Below, piece after piece: positions 54,707-62,543 of a DNA stretch of 64,000 nt. The position numbers were made by a program, and so were the translations under genes. This DNA is from JBBRHQ01 sp963815645 (GTDB lineage: Bacteria > Actinomycetota > Thermoleophilia > Solirubrobacterales > 70-9). Location of the stretch: positions 124,001 to 188,000 of the forward strand of contig CAWFHL010000002.1 of NCBI GenBank assembly GCA_963815645.1, given 5' to 3'. A model generated the notes under the pieces. The model was not told the origin of the DNA, did no database searches, and saw nothing but the letters and a program-made list of their open reading frames with translations. Numbering within the stretch: position 1 is the first letter of the stretch; every line of letters starts with the position of its first letter.

Positions 54707-55998
54707 GTCCGGCCTCCAACCCGGTCCGGGCGGGGATCCTGGTCACCGGCACCGAGGTGCTGGGCGGCAGGGTCACCGATCGCAATGGCCCCTGGATCTC
54801 CGAGCGGTTGGGGGAGCTGGGGGTCGAGGTCTCCCAGATCCTGATCGTCGGCGACCGCCCCGAGGACCTCGAGGGGGCCCTGCGTTTCATGTCATCAGAG
54901 GGAATCGATCTGATCGTCACCTCGGGCGGGCTCGGGCCAACCGCGGATGACCTCACCGCCGAGGTCGTCGGCCGCTTCGCAGGGCGCGAGATGGTCCTCG
55001 ACCGGGAGATGGAGGAGAAGATCGCGGCGATCCTCCGCGCTTTCGCCAGCCGCTGGCGACGGTTCGACACAGAGGCGATCCTCGCCGCCAACCGCAAGCA
55101 GGCGATGGTCCCCGAGGGCGCGACCGCGCTCGATCCCGAGGGCACCGCCCCGGGCCTGGTCGTCCCCGCCGGCGACGCGGTGGTGATCGTCCTCCCCGGG
55201 CCGCCGCGCGAGCTGCAGCCGATGTGGGGGCGGGCGATCGAGTCTGCTCCGGCGCAGGAGGTCCTGGGCCGGGCGACCCCGTTCAGCGGCTACACCCTGC
55301 GCATGTTCGGGGTACCGGAGTCGGAGATCGCCCGCAGCCTGGTCGAGATCGAGTCCGGCGGAACCGCGATCGATGCGGTCGAGATCACCACCTGCCTGCG
55401 GCGCGGGGAGATCGAAATCGACGTCCGCTGGCGCGAGGAGGCGGCGGCCGAGGCTGAGGCGGTCAAGCGAGGGCTGATCGAGCGCCACCGCCGTTACCTG
55501 TTCAGCGAGGACGGCACGACCATCGACGAGATCGTCGCCGGTTTGCTGCGCGGCCACCTGCTTGGCCTCGCGGAGTCCTGCAGCGGCGGAGAGATGGCAT
55601 CGCGGATCACCTCCCGCCCCGGCGCCTCGGATTACTTCGCCGGCAGCGCGGTCACCTACTCGGACCAGGCCAAGGTCTCGCTGCTCGGAGTAGACCCAGA
55701 GATGATCGAGCGCCACGGTGCGGTCTCGGCGGAGGTCGCCGAGGCGATGGCGATCGGCGCCCTGGAGCGCTTTGGCGCCGACGTTGCCGTCTCGATCACT
55801 GGGATCGCCGGCCCAGATGGGGGGAGCGAGGAAAAGCCGGTGGGCTACGTCTGCTTCAACGCGCGCCTCGCAGACGGCACAGCCTTGGCCCGGGATCCGG
55901 TCATCCCGGGGGGCCGCGACGACATCCGCGAGCGCTCCGGCCTGGTCGGGCTGCATCTGCTGCGCACCCTGCTCGGCTCAGGGGAATCCCCGATCTGA
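54703..55998 (+). CDS. cinA: CinA family protein (competence/damage-inducible; nicotinamide-nucleotide amidase)
   Basis: A 431-residue CinA with two domains: the N-terminal MoaB-like domain (ILVTGTEVLGGRVTDRNGPWISERL, then TSGGLGPTADDLTAEVV) and the C-terminal PncC amidase domain (LAESCSGGEMASRITSRPGASDYFAGSAVTY with the catalytic serine region, and SITGIAGPDGGSEEKPVG). It salvages pyridine nucleotides. In many Gram-positives cinA precedes recA; here the hydrolase and thpR lie between. The GTG overlaps the stop of the RodZ-like gene. Confidence 0.94.
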   Translation: MSPASNPVRAGILVTGTEVLGGRVTDRNGPWISERLGELGVEVSQILIVGDRPEDLEGALRFMSSEGIDLIVTSGGLGPTADDLTAEVVGRFAGREMVLDREMEEKIAAILRAFASRWRRFDTEAILAANRKQAMVPEGATALDPEGTAPGLVVPAGDAVVIVLPGPPRELQPMWGRAIESAPAQEVLGRATPFSGYTLRMFGVPESEIARSLVEIESGGTAIDAVEITTCLRRGEIEIDVRWREEAAAEAEAVKRGLIERHRRYLFSEDGTTIDEIVAGLLRGHLLGLAESCSGGEMASRITSRPGASDYFAGSAVTYSDQAKVSLLGVDPEMIERHGAVSAEVAEAMAIGALERFGADVAVSITGIAGPDGGSEEKPVGYVCFNARLADGTALARDPVIPGGRDDIRERSGLVGLHLLRTLLGSGESPI

Positions 55999-56004
55999 GT
56001 AAGT

Positions 56005-56060
56005 AATTGCGGCGGCTGAGCCGCCTGACATGCCTCTGCCGGCGCTAGCACCGCGCCGGC
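56005..56060 (-). repeat. palindromic interspersed repeat, copy B
   Basis: On the minus strand this matches copy A (27846-27901) almost base for base: hairpin GCCGGCGC/GCGCCGGC, spacer GGCATGTCAGGC, hairpin GGCGGC/GCCGCC, then GCAATT. Differences are only in loops and two single bases. It lies seven bases after the cinA stop and, on its own strand, downstream of the hydrolase gene. Confidence 0.8.
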
Positions 56061-56073
56061 TGGGAGATCACCT

Positions 56074-56110
56074 GCGGCGGCTGCTGCGCCTGACATGCCT
56101 ATGCCGCGCC
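56074..56110 (-). repeat. palindromic interspersed repeat, degenerate copy C
   Basis: A partial copy in tandem with B and in the same orientation: GGCATGTCAGGC is conserved and the flanking arms (GCGGCGGCTGCTGC and TGCCGCGCC) are shortened or mismatched. It separates B from the stop of the minus-strand hydrolase gene. Confidence 0.6.
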
Positions 56111-56133
56111 AACACTGGCCGGATATGCCACCT

Positions 56134-57003
56134 TCAGCCGAGGTGGGCGAGGGCCCGGTCGGCGACGAGCTGCGGCTTCTCGTCGACGAGGAAATGGCCG
56201 GCGTCGGGAACCAGCTCGACCTCGAGCCGCTCGGAGTGACCCTCGTATCCGGTGGTGACGAGGCGGTGGGAGATCATCACGTCCCTGCTCCCAAACAGCA
56301 GCAGCGTCGGAACCGAGAGGCGCGCCTGCTCGAAGCTGTCCCCGAAGGAGTCAAGGAAGGACGCGACGTAGCTGCGATAGAGCGCCTGGGTGACATGGAC
56401 CCTGGATGGTGCCGACAGGGGTAGCGCGTAGACGTCGACATCGTCGGCGTCGAAGGGATCGTCGACGTTGCCGCGTAGGAGCCGTCCGCGGGCGAAGCCC
56501 CGCCTCATTAGCCCCGGCCCGATCGGGGAGGCATTGAGGAAGGCGTACCAGCTCCGCCACAGCTGATCGAGCCCTTCGGGGCCGACCGGCGGCCACGGGT
56601 GCGGGGTGCTGCAGGCGAGGATCGAGCCGATCCGGTCGGGGTGGGCGAGGCCGAGGAGGAAGGCGGTGAAACCGCCCCAGTCGTGCCCGATCAGGTCGGC
56701 CCGCTCGATTCCGAGCGCGTCGAGGAGGGCGATCTGATCCGCTGCGAAGGTCAGCGGGTCATATCCGGTCCCGGGGGCATCGGTCCAACCGAAGCCGCGC
56801 AGGTCAGGAGCGATCAGGCGATGGCCGTCCCGCAACAGCCCGATCAGGCGCCGCCACATCCAGTGGTTCTGCGGCCAACCGTGGAGGAGGAGGACCGGCC
56901 GGCCCTGGCCCGCCTCGGCGTAGTGGATCCGGAGCCCGCCGGCGACGACGTAGCGGTGCTCGGCGCCCTCGATCGGGGGAGGTCGGTCGAGGATGCTCGT
57001 CAC
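56134..57003 (-). CDS. alpha/beta hydrolase (epoxide hydrolase-like)
   Basis: A 289-residue alpha/beta hydrolase. The oxyanion region is LLLHGWPQNHWMWRR, the nucleophile elbow LIGHDWGGFTAFLLG uses aspartate (GHDWGG), and the distal catalytic pair is seen in LLLFGSRDVMISHR and VPDAGHFLVDEKP. An Asp nucleophile in GxDxG form with HGWP is typical of epoxide hydrolases and haloalkane dehalogenases. The GTG at 57003 follows a TACACT box by seven bases (leaderless). Substrate is unknown. Confidence 0.88.
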   Translation of the reverse strand: MTSILDRPPPIEGAEHRYVVAGGLRIHYAEAGQGRPVLLLHGWPQNHWMWRRLIGLLRDGHRLIAPDLRGFGWTDAPGTGYDPLTFAADQIALLDALGIERADLIGHDWGGFTAFLLGLAHPDRIGSILACSTPHPWPPVGPEGLDQLWRSWYAFLNASPIGPGLMRRGFARGRLLRGNVDDPFDADDVDVYALPLSAPSRVHVTQALYRSYVASFLDSFGDSFEQARLSVPTLLLFGSRDVMISHRLVTTGYEGHSERLEVELVPDAGHFLVDEKPQLVADRALAHLG

Positions 57004-57082
57004 GCTTGCGAGTGTAAGGATTGACGCATCCGCCGCACGGTGGGATTGCGCCGCGGGCCGTCGCCGCCTAGTTTCAGCGGCG

Positions 57083-57685
57083 ATGAGCGATTCCAGCGAG
57101 AAGGGCCGGCCGGCGCGACTGTTCCTGGCGCTCGATCTGCCGGCCGATGTGAGGGCCGGAATCGCGGCCTGGGGCAAGCGGGAGCTGAGTGACCCGGCGC
57201 TGCGACGACTGCCGGAGGAGGCGCTTCACATCACCCTGGTGTTCCTCGGGAGCACGCCGCCCGAGCGCATTCGGCGGATCGCCACTGTCCTGCTCGGTTT
57301 CGAGGGAACGGCGCCGCGAATCGAGCTCGCGGGCCGGCCCGTGGCCCTCCCACGGCGGCGGCCGCCGGGCCTTTATGCGCTCGGGGCCCACTCCGAGCGG
57401 GTCGAGGAGATCGCGGCCGAGCTGTCCCGGGCGCTCGCCGAGGCCGGTCTGCACGAGCCCGAGCGGCGGCGGTTCTTCCCGCACGTGACGGTCGCCCGGG
57501 TGCGCCGAGGGCGGGGCAGGCCGCTGAAGGTCGAGCGACCGCCCGGACCGCTCCCGGAGTTGCTGCTCCGGCCTTTCAATGCCGTCCGGGTCGCTCTCTA
57601 CCTTTCGTCTTTCCGGCCGGGCGGCGTCCAGTACTCGCCGCTGGCGCAAGTCGAGTTGCCCTCAGGCGAGGCAGCGGTGAGGTGA
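57083..57685 (+). CDS. thpR: RNA 2',3'-cyclic phosphodiesterase
   Basis: A 200-residue 2H phosphoesterase (LigT/ThpR). The two HxT motifs HITLVFLG and HVTVARV are both intact and correctly spaced. The family opens 2',3'-cyclic phosphates on RNA ends. The ATG at 57083 is supported by a TAGTTT box ending eight bases upstream. It runs directly into recA with a four-base gap, so the two genes are probably co-transcribed. Confidence 0.93.
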   Translation: MSDSSEKGRPARLFLALDLPADVRAGIAAWGKRELSDPALRRLPEEALHITLVFLGSTPPERIRRIATVLLGFEGTAPRIELAGRPVALPRRRPPGLYALGAHSERVEEIAAELSRALAEAGLHEPERRRFFPHVTVARVRRGRGRPLKVERPPGPLPELLLRPFNAVRVALYLSSFRPGGVQYSPLAQVELPSGEAAVR

Positions 57686-57689
57686 AGAG

Positions 57690-58817
57690 ATGGCTGAAGC
57701 GAAGAAAGCGACTTTGAAGGACGCCTCGAAGGAGGCCAAGGCGAAGGAAGCGGCCCTCGACGCCGCCGTCACCCAGATCGATCGCCAGTTCGGCGCCGGC
57801 TCGCTGATGAAGCTTGGCGATGACTCGGCGATCCAGATCGAGGCGATCCCGACCGGTTCCCTGGCGCTCGACCTGGCTCTCGGGATCGGCGGCGTCCCGC
57901 GGGGGCGGATCGTCGAGGTGTTCGGGCCCGAGTCCTCGGGGAAGACGACCCTCGTCTACCACATCATCGCCGAGGCCCAGGCGCGCGGTGGGATCTGCGC
58001 CTTCGTCGATACCGAGCATGCGATCGACCCGATCTACGCCGGGCGGATCGGTGTCGACACCGACGAGCTCCTGATCTCTCAGCCCGACTACGGCGAGCAG
58101 GCCCTGGAGATCGTCGACGTCCTCGTCCGCTCCGGCGCCGTCGACATCGTCGCGATCGACTCGGTCGCGGCGCTCACCCCGCGGGCGGAGCTCGAAGGGC
58201 AGATGGGGGAGACCCAGGTCGGCCTCCAGGCGAGGCTGATGTCGCAGGCGCTGCGGAAGCTGGCGGGAAACCTCAGCCGTGCCAACACCGTCTGCTTGTT
58301 CACCAACCAAATCCGCGAGAAGATCGGTGTCCAGTTCGGCTCCCCGGAGACGCAGCCGGGAGGGCGAGCGCTGAAGTTCTACTCCTCCCAGCGACTCGAT
58401 ATCCGCCGGATCGAGACCCTCAAGGAGGGCACCGAGGCGGTCGGCAACCGGGTCCGGGTGAAGGTGGTCAAGAACAAGGTCGCCTCACCCTTCCGCTTGG
58501 CGGAGTTCGACATCGAGTACGGCCAGGGCATCTCGAAGGAGGGGAGCCTGATCGACCTCGGGATCGAGCACGACCTGGTGCAGAAGTCGGGCTCGTTCTT
58601 CTCCTACGGGGAGCTTAAGTTGGGACAGGGGCGAAACAACGTCAAGCAGTACCTGGCCGAGAACCCGGAGATCGCCGGCGAGATCGAGCGAAAGATTCTC
58701 GACGCGCTCGGGATCGAGCGCGGGGCCCCCGCGGTCGCGGCGGTCCCCGCCTCCGGCGAAGCGGCCGCGGAGGATGCCGGGCCCGCCGAGAAGGCGGTGG
58801 CGACGAAGGCCGCCTGA
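57690..58817 (+). CDS. recA: recombinase RecA
   Basis: A 375-residue RecA. Walker A is GPESSGKTTLV and Walker B is IVAIDSVAAL, followed by the L2-region GVQFGSPETQPGGRALKFYSSQRLDIR; the C-terminal tail is Ala/acid-rich. It drives homologous recombination and LexA cleavage. An N-terminal Lys/Ala-rich extension of about 20 residues (KKATLKDASKEAKAKEAALD) precedes the family start. The ribosome site GAGGTGAAGAG is just before the ATG. No LexA box is seen upstream of recA or thpR. Confidence 0.98.
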   Translation: MAEAKKATLKDASKEAKAKEAALDAAVTQIDRQFGAGSLMKLGDDSAIQIEAIPTGSLALDLALGIGGVPRGRIVEVFGPESSGKTTLVYHIIAEAQARGGICAFVDTEHAIDPIYAGRIGVDTDELLISQPDYGEQALEIVDVLVRSGAVDIVAIDSVAALTPRAELEGQMGETQVGLQARLMSQALRKLAGNLSRANTVCLFTNQIREKIGVQFGSPETQPGGRALKFYSSQRLDIRRIETLKEGTEAVGNRVRVKVVKNKVASPFRLAEFDIEYGQGISKEGSLIDLGIEHDLVQKSGSFFSYGELKLGQGRNNVKQYLAENPEIAGEIERKILDALGIERGAPAVAAVPASGEAAAEDAGPAEKAVATKAA

Positions 58818-58821
58818 GGAG

Positions 58822-59277
58822 GTGGCCGGGGAGGAGCCGCTCTCGCTGGCCATCGGGGCGCTGGCCCGCAAGGAGCGAAGCGTCGCCGAGCTGATCGCCT
58901 GGCTGAAGCGTCGCGGGGTCACGGAAGCGGACACCGCCGATGTCGTCGATCACCTCGTCTCGGTCGGCACCCTCGACGACCGGCGCTTCTCCCGCCGTTT
59001 CGCCGAGGACAAGCGGGACCTCTCGGGCTGGGGACGGGAGCGGATCGCGGCGGCGCTGAGGGAGCGGGGCATCCTCGAGGCCGAGATCGAGGCCGCGATC
59101 TCGGCGGAGGATCTGGAGCGGGAGCTGGAGCGGGCGATCGGGCTGCTCGCCGAGCGGGGCGGCCCGCTGGTAGACGATCGGGCTCGCAACCGCGCCCTGG
59201 GGCTGCTGGTCCGCCGCGGCTTCGACTCCGACACGGCATTCGAGGCGATCAGGCGGGTCGGCGCAAGGCCCGGCTGA
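58822..59277 (+). CDS. recX: recombination regulator RecX
   Basis: A 151-residue RecX, the helical RecA inhibitor. AIGALARKERSVAELIAWLKRRGV, YLHD-type repeats such as LDDRRFSRRFAEDKRDLSGWGRERIAAALRERGI, and the final LLVRRGFDSDTAFEAIR are typical three-helix repeats. It directly follows recA, the usual place. The GTG at 58822 abuts the GAGGAG purine run, so the exact start is uncertain. Confidence 0.92.
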   Translation: MAGEEPLSLAIGALARKERSVAELIAWLKRRGVTEADTADVVDHLVSVGTLDDRRFSRRFAEDKRDLSGWGRERIAAALRERGILEAEIEAAISAEDLERELERAIGLLAERGGPLVDDRARNRALGLLVRRGFDSDTAFEAIRRVGARPG

Positions 59278-59483
59278 GACACGGCGGGGGCGGCCTGAGA
59301 GCCCGGCGCGACCGAAATTCGGCTGCTGCTGGCCGGCGCTCGCTTGGCCTGGCTTGCCTGCGGTACTAACCTAAGAAGCGAGGCAAGACGCCTCATTGGA
59401 CTGAAATTTGAGCGCCGCGCCGCGGCGATGAAAATGCGGCCGCGAACCCGCCGGATCCGGGAAAGCGGCCGGGAGAGGAACAA
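59278..59483. other. intergenic leader of rny
   Basis: About 200 bases between recX and rny. A TAACCT -10-like hexamer with TTGCCT roughly 12 bases upstream lies near 59360-59383, and GGGAGAGGAACAA precedes the rny start. No other gene or strong hairpin is evident. Confidence 0.4.
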
Positions 59484-60965
59484 ATGGAGATCCGGTCTTG
59501 GCTGCCGCCGTGGATCCGATCGCGCCCCGAGGAGGCGACCGTCGATTCGAACGGATCCGGGTCGCGCGAAGAGGTCGAGGATCGGGCCGTCGAGCCCGTC
59601 GAGCCTCCCGAGGCCGAGCCGCCCGCCGATCAGGCCGGGCTGCGCTCCGAGCTGCGAACCCGGCGGGAGGAGATCGTCCGCATGGAGGAGCGGGCGCTTC
59701 GGCAGATGGAGTCGGTCGAGACCCAGCTGCGCGAGCTCGAGCGGCGCCGCGAATCGCTCGAGGACCGCGAGCGGAACCTCGAGACCGAGCTGGAGGCGCT
59801 CTCGGCGGCGAAGCGCCGGCAGATGCTCGAACTGGAGCGGGTAGCGGGGCTCAGTGCAGCCCAGGCGAGGCAGATCCTCCTCAAGGAGATCGAGGAAGAG
59901 GCGCGCCGGCAGGCGGGGCTGACCCTCCGCAGGATCGAGGAGGAGACGAAACTGGAGGCCGAGCGCAGGGCCCGGGGGATCCTCGCCGTCTCGATGCAGC
60001 GGCTGGCCGCGACCCAGGCCGGGGAGACGACGACCCGGCTGGTGCAGCTTCCCAATGACGAGATGAAGGGGCGGGTGATCGGTCGCGACGGGCGCAACAT
60101 CCGCGCGCTCGAGAACCTCACCGGGGTCGATTTCATCATCGACGAGACGCCCTCGGCCGTGCTGCTCTCGAGCTTTGACGGTGTCCGCCGGGAGATTGCC
60201 CGGCTCACCCTGGAGAAGCTGATCGCCGACGGGCGCATCCATCCCGCTCGCTGCGAGGAGGCCTACCGGCAATCCAAGGATGAGATCGAGGACCGGATAG
60301 TCGAGGCTGCCGAGAAGGCGCTGCTGGAGGCGCGGATCACAGGGGTCCACCCTGAGCTGGTGCGGGTGTTGGGCCGGCTGCGGTTCCGCACCAGCTACGG
60401 GCAGAACGTGCTCGATCACCTGGTCGAGTGCTCGCAGATCGCGGCCCTGATGGCGGCGGAGCTGGGAGCCTCCGCGGAGATTGCCCGCCGAGCGGCGATT
60501 CTGCACGACATCGGCAAGGCCGTCAGCCACGAGGTCGAGGGAACCCATGCGGTGGTCGGCGCCAGGCTGGCCCGCCGCTACGACGAGCCCGAAGCGGTCG
60601 CGCATGCGATCGAGTCCCATCACAATGAGGTCGAGCCGCGCACGGTCGAGGCGGTGATCGTCCAGGCAGCCGACGCCCTGTCGGGCGCCCGCCCCGGGGC
60701 CCGCGGGGAATCGCTCGAGCAGTACGTGACCCGGCTTCGGGACCTCGAGGAGATCGCCAAGCGCCAGTCCGGCGTAGAGAAGGTATACGCGATGCAGGCG
60801 GGCCGTGAGATCCGGGTAATGGTCGACCCGGGTGAGGTGGACGACGAGATGGCGGCGCTGATCTCCCACGAGATCGCCACCGCGGTGGAGCGCGAGATGG
60901 AGTACCCGGGGAGGATCAAGATCACTGTGATCCGCGAGAGCCGGGCGACGACCTACGCCAAGTAG
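59484..60965 (+). CDS. rny: ribonuclease Y without the membrane anchor
   Basis: A 493-residue RNase Y: a long coiled coil (about residues 50-170), a KH domain (DEMKGRVIGRDGRNIRALENLTG) and an HD nuclease domain (AAILHDIGKAVSHEVEGTHAVVGA). The standard N-terminal transmembrane helix is missing: the first 50 residues (MEIRSWLPPWIRSRPEEAT onward) are polar and acidic. So this form should be soluble or tethered by other means. The ATG follows GGGAGAGGAACAA. It makes initiating cuts in mRNA decay. Confidence 0.94.
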   Translation: MEIRSWLPPWIRSRPEEATVDSNGSGSREEVEDRAVEPVEPPEAEPPADQAGLRSELRTRREEIVRMEERALRQMESVETQLRELERRRESLEDRERNLETELEALSAAKRRQMLELERVAGLSAAQARQILLKEIEEEARRQAGLTLRRIEEETKLEAERRARGILAVSMQRLAATQAGETTTRLVQLPNDEMKGRVIGRDGRNIRALENLTGVDFIIDETPSAVLLSSFDGVRREIARLTLEKLIADGRIHPARCEEAYRQSKDEIEDRIVEAAEKALLEARITGVHPELVRVLGRLRFRTSYGQNVLDHLVECSQIAALMAAELGASAEIARRAAILHDIGKAVSHEVEGTHAVVGARLARRYDEPEAVAHAIESHHNEVEPRTVEAVIVQAADALSGARPGARGESLEQYVTRLRDLEEIAKRQSGVEKVYAMQAGREIRVMVDPGEVDDEMAALISHEIATAVEREMEYPGRIKITVIRESRATTYAK

Positions 60966-61023
60966 GACGCAGCAGGCCGAGATCCTGACCGGGAGCGAGA
61001 TCGACACAATCCGCGTAGTCGCC

Positions 61024-61914
61024 GTGCCAAGCAGCGCAGGCGCCTTCTCACCGGGGCAGGAGCGCGCCCCGCAGGTGTTTCGCGACGGCGGGCTGGTCGC
61101 GCAGCTCTCCGACCGGGGGCTTTCGGTCGAGTCTTGGGTCGAAGTCGAGGGGTTCACCTGGCGCCCGGATCGCGCCAGCCCGCGGGCGCAGCACGTCGAA
61201 GAGGTGCGCCGCGTCGTGCTGGAAACCGCGTCACGGGTCGAGGCGGCGCTCGGCGCCGGTCAGATCCCCCTCGTCCTCGGGGGCGATTGCACGGTCGGGA
61301 TCGGCACGGTCGCGGGCGCGGTGGGCGCCGGGCGCAAGGTGGGTCTGGTCTATCTGGACCGGCACGCGGACCTGAACACGCCCGAGAGCGTCGCTGAGGG
61401 GACGCTCGACTGGATGGGCATGTCGCAGATGCTCGACGCCCGCAACTCGATCGAGCCGATCGCCGGCGCCTTCGCGGCCCGGCCGCTGCTCGAGCCGGCC
61501 CGGGTCGTGATTCTCGGTGCCGACGAAGAGGCCTGGACGCCGTGGGAGCGCGAGGAGGCCGTCCGGCTCCGCCTCCCGCGGGTCGGCATCGATCCTCTCT
61601 GCGAGGACCCGAGCGGGACGGCGGAGAAGGCGGTCGGCATGCTGGAGGACTGCGATGCCCTCCTGGTTCACTTCGACGTCGATCTCCTCGACTTCGTCGA
61701 CTCCCCGTATTCCGAGAACATCGACCGCAACTCGGGACCCGGCCTGGCGCAGGCGGCGGAAGCGCTTCAGGTGCTGTGCTCCGATCCCCGTTTCACCGGG
61801 CTGACCGTGGCCGAGGTCAATCCGGCGCACGCGTCCAGCGACGATCCGGAGCTGAGGCGTCTCGCCGGAGTCGTCGCCGACGCCTGCCATTGGGCCTCCG
61901 CGCGCAGCAGCTAG
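61024..61914 (+). CDS. arginase/agmatinase-family protein
   Basis: A 296-residue ureohydrolase-fold protein. The manganese motifs are GGDCTVG (C89 where arginases have His), DRHADLNTP (D112, H114, D116) and HFDVDLLDF. Cysteine in place of the first metal-binding histidine occurs in some non-arginase branches, so guanidino-substrate hydrolysis is likely but the substrate is open (arginine, agmatine, formiminoglutamate or other). Start is GTG 61024. It precedes the cupredoxin gene by 13 bases. Confidence 0.8.
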   Translation: MPSSAGAFSPGQERAPQVFRDGGLVAQLSDRGLSVESWVEVEGFTWRPDRASPRAQHVEEVRRVVLETASRVEAALGAGQIPLVLGGDCTVGIGTVAGAVGAGRKVGLVYLDRHADLNTPESVAEGTLDWMGMSQMLDARNSIEPIAGAFAARPLLEPARVVILGADEEAWTPWEREEAVRLRLPRVGIDPLCEDPSGTAEKAVGMLEDCDALLVHFDVDLLDFVDSPYSENIDRNSGPGLAQAAEALQVLCSDPRFTGLTVAEVNPAHASSDDPELRRLAGVVADACHWASARSS

Positions 61915-61927
61915 GATCCGCCGCGCC

Positions 61928-62524
61928 GTGTCCGACCTGACGATCTTCTACATCTTCGGGATCACGCTGACCGTCTCGGCCGTCGTGGTCAGCCTGCTCG
62001 GACTCCGGAACGCCTCCTTCCCGGGGAAGATGTTCCCCCTGCTGGCCGCCTACTTCGCCCTGCTCGTGGCGGGAACGACGACCTTCGCCGTGCTCAACGC
62101 GGAGACCAACACCAGTGAGAGGACCGAGAACCAGGAGGCCGCGCAGAAGCTGTTCGGCAGCGGGTCGGGCTCGCCGACGCCCGAGGGCGTCTCGGGGAGC
62201 ACCGCCGCCAAGCCGCCTCAGAAGGTGAAGGGGCCCGGGGGGACCGTGAAGCTCGCCGCAGAGCCGACCCAGCTCCTTTATGACACCAAGAAGCTCTCCA
62301 GCAAGCCGGGCAAGGTGACCATCGATTTCCAGAACCCGGCGCAGATCGAGCACGACGTCGCGATCTCTAAAGGCAGCAGCAGCCAGATCATCGGCAAGAC
62401 CGATCTGATCGCCCAGGGCAAGACCTCGACCAGCGTCGAGCTGGCTCCCGGCACCTACACCTTCTTCTGCACCGTCCCGGGCCACCGCGAAGCGGGGATG
62501 GTCGGGACCCTCACGGTCAAGTAG
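61928..62524 (+). CDS. membrane-anchored cupredoxin-domain protein
   Basis: A 198-residue protein with two N-terminal hydrophobic helices (LTIFYIFGITLTVSAVVVSLLG; FPLLAAYFALLVAGTTTFAVL) followed by a Ser/Pro-rich linker and a C-terminal cupredoxin domain. The type 1 copper ligands are complete: H142 (IEHDVA), C181, H186 and M191 in FFCTVPGHREAGM. It is therefore an electron-transfer or oxidase-subunit-like copper protein facing outside. No cytochrome oxidase genes are in the window. The GTG start is 13 bases after the arginase-family stop. Confidence 0.85.
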   Translation: MSDLTIFYIFGITLTVSAVVVSLLGLRNASFPGKMFPLLAAYFALLVAGTTTFAVLNAETNTSERTENQEAAQKLFGSGSGSPTPEGVSGSTAAKPPQKVKGPGGTVKLAAEPTQLLYDTKKLSSKPGKVTIDFQNPAQIEHDVAISKGSSSQIIGKTDLIAQGKTSTSVELAPGTYTFFCTVPGHREAGMVGTLTVK

Positions 62525-62543
62525 TGGCTGTACCCTCGCCTCA

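Noticed and set aside
57003..57083. LexA box upstream of thpR-recA
   Set aside because: I searched by eye for CGAAC/GTTCG symmetry and found none in this gap or before recA.
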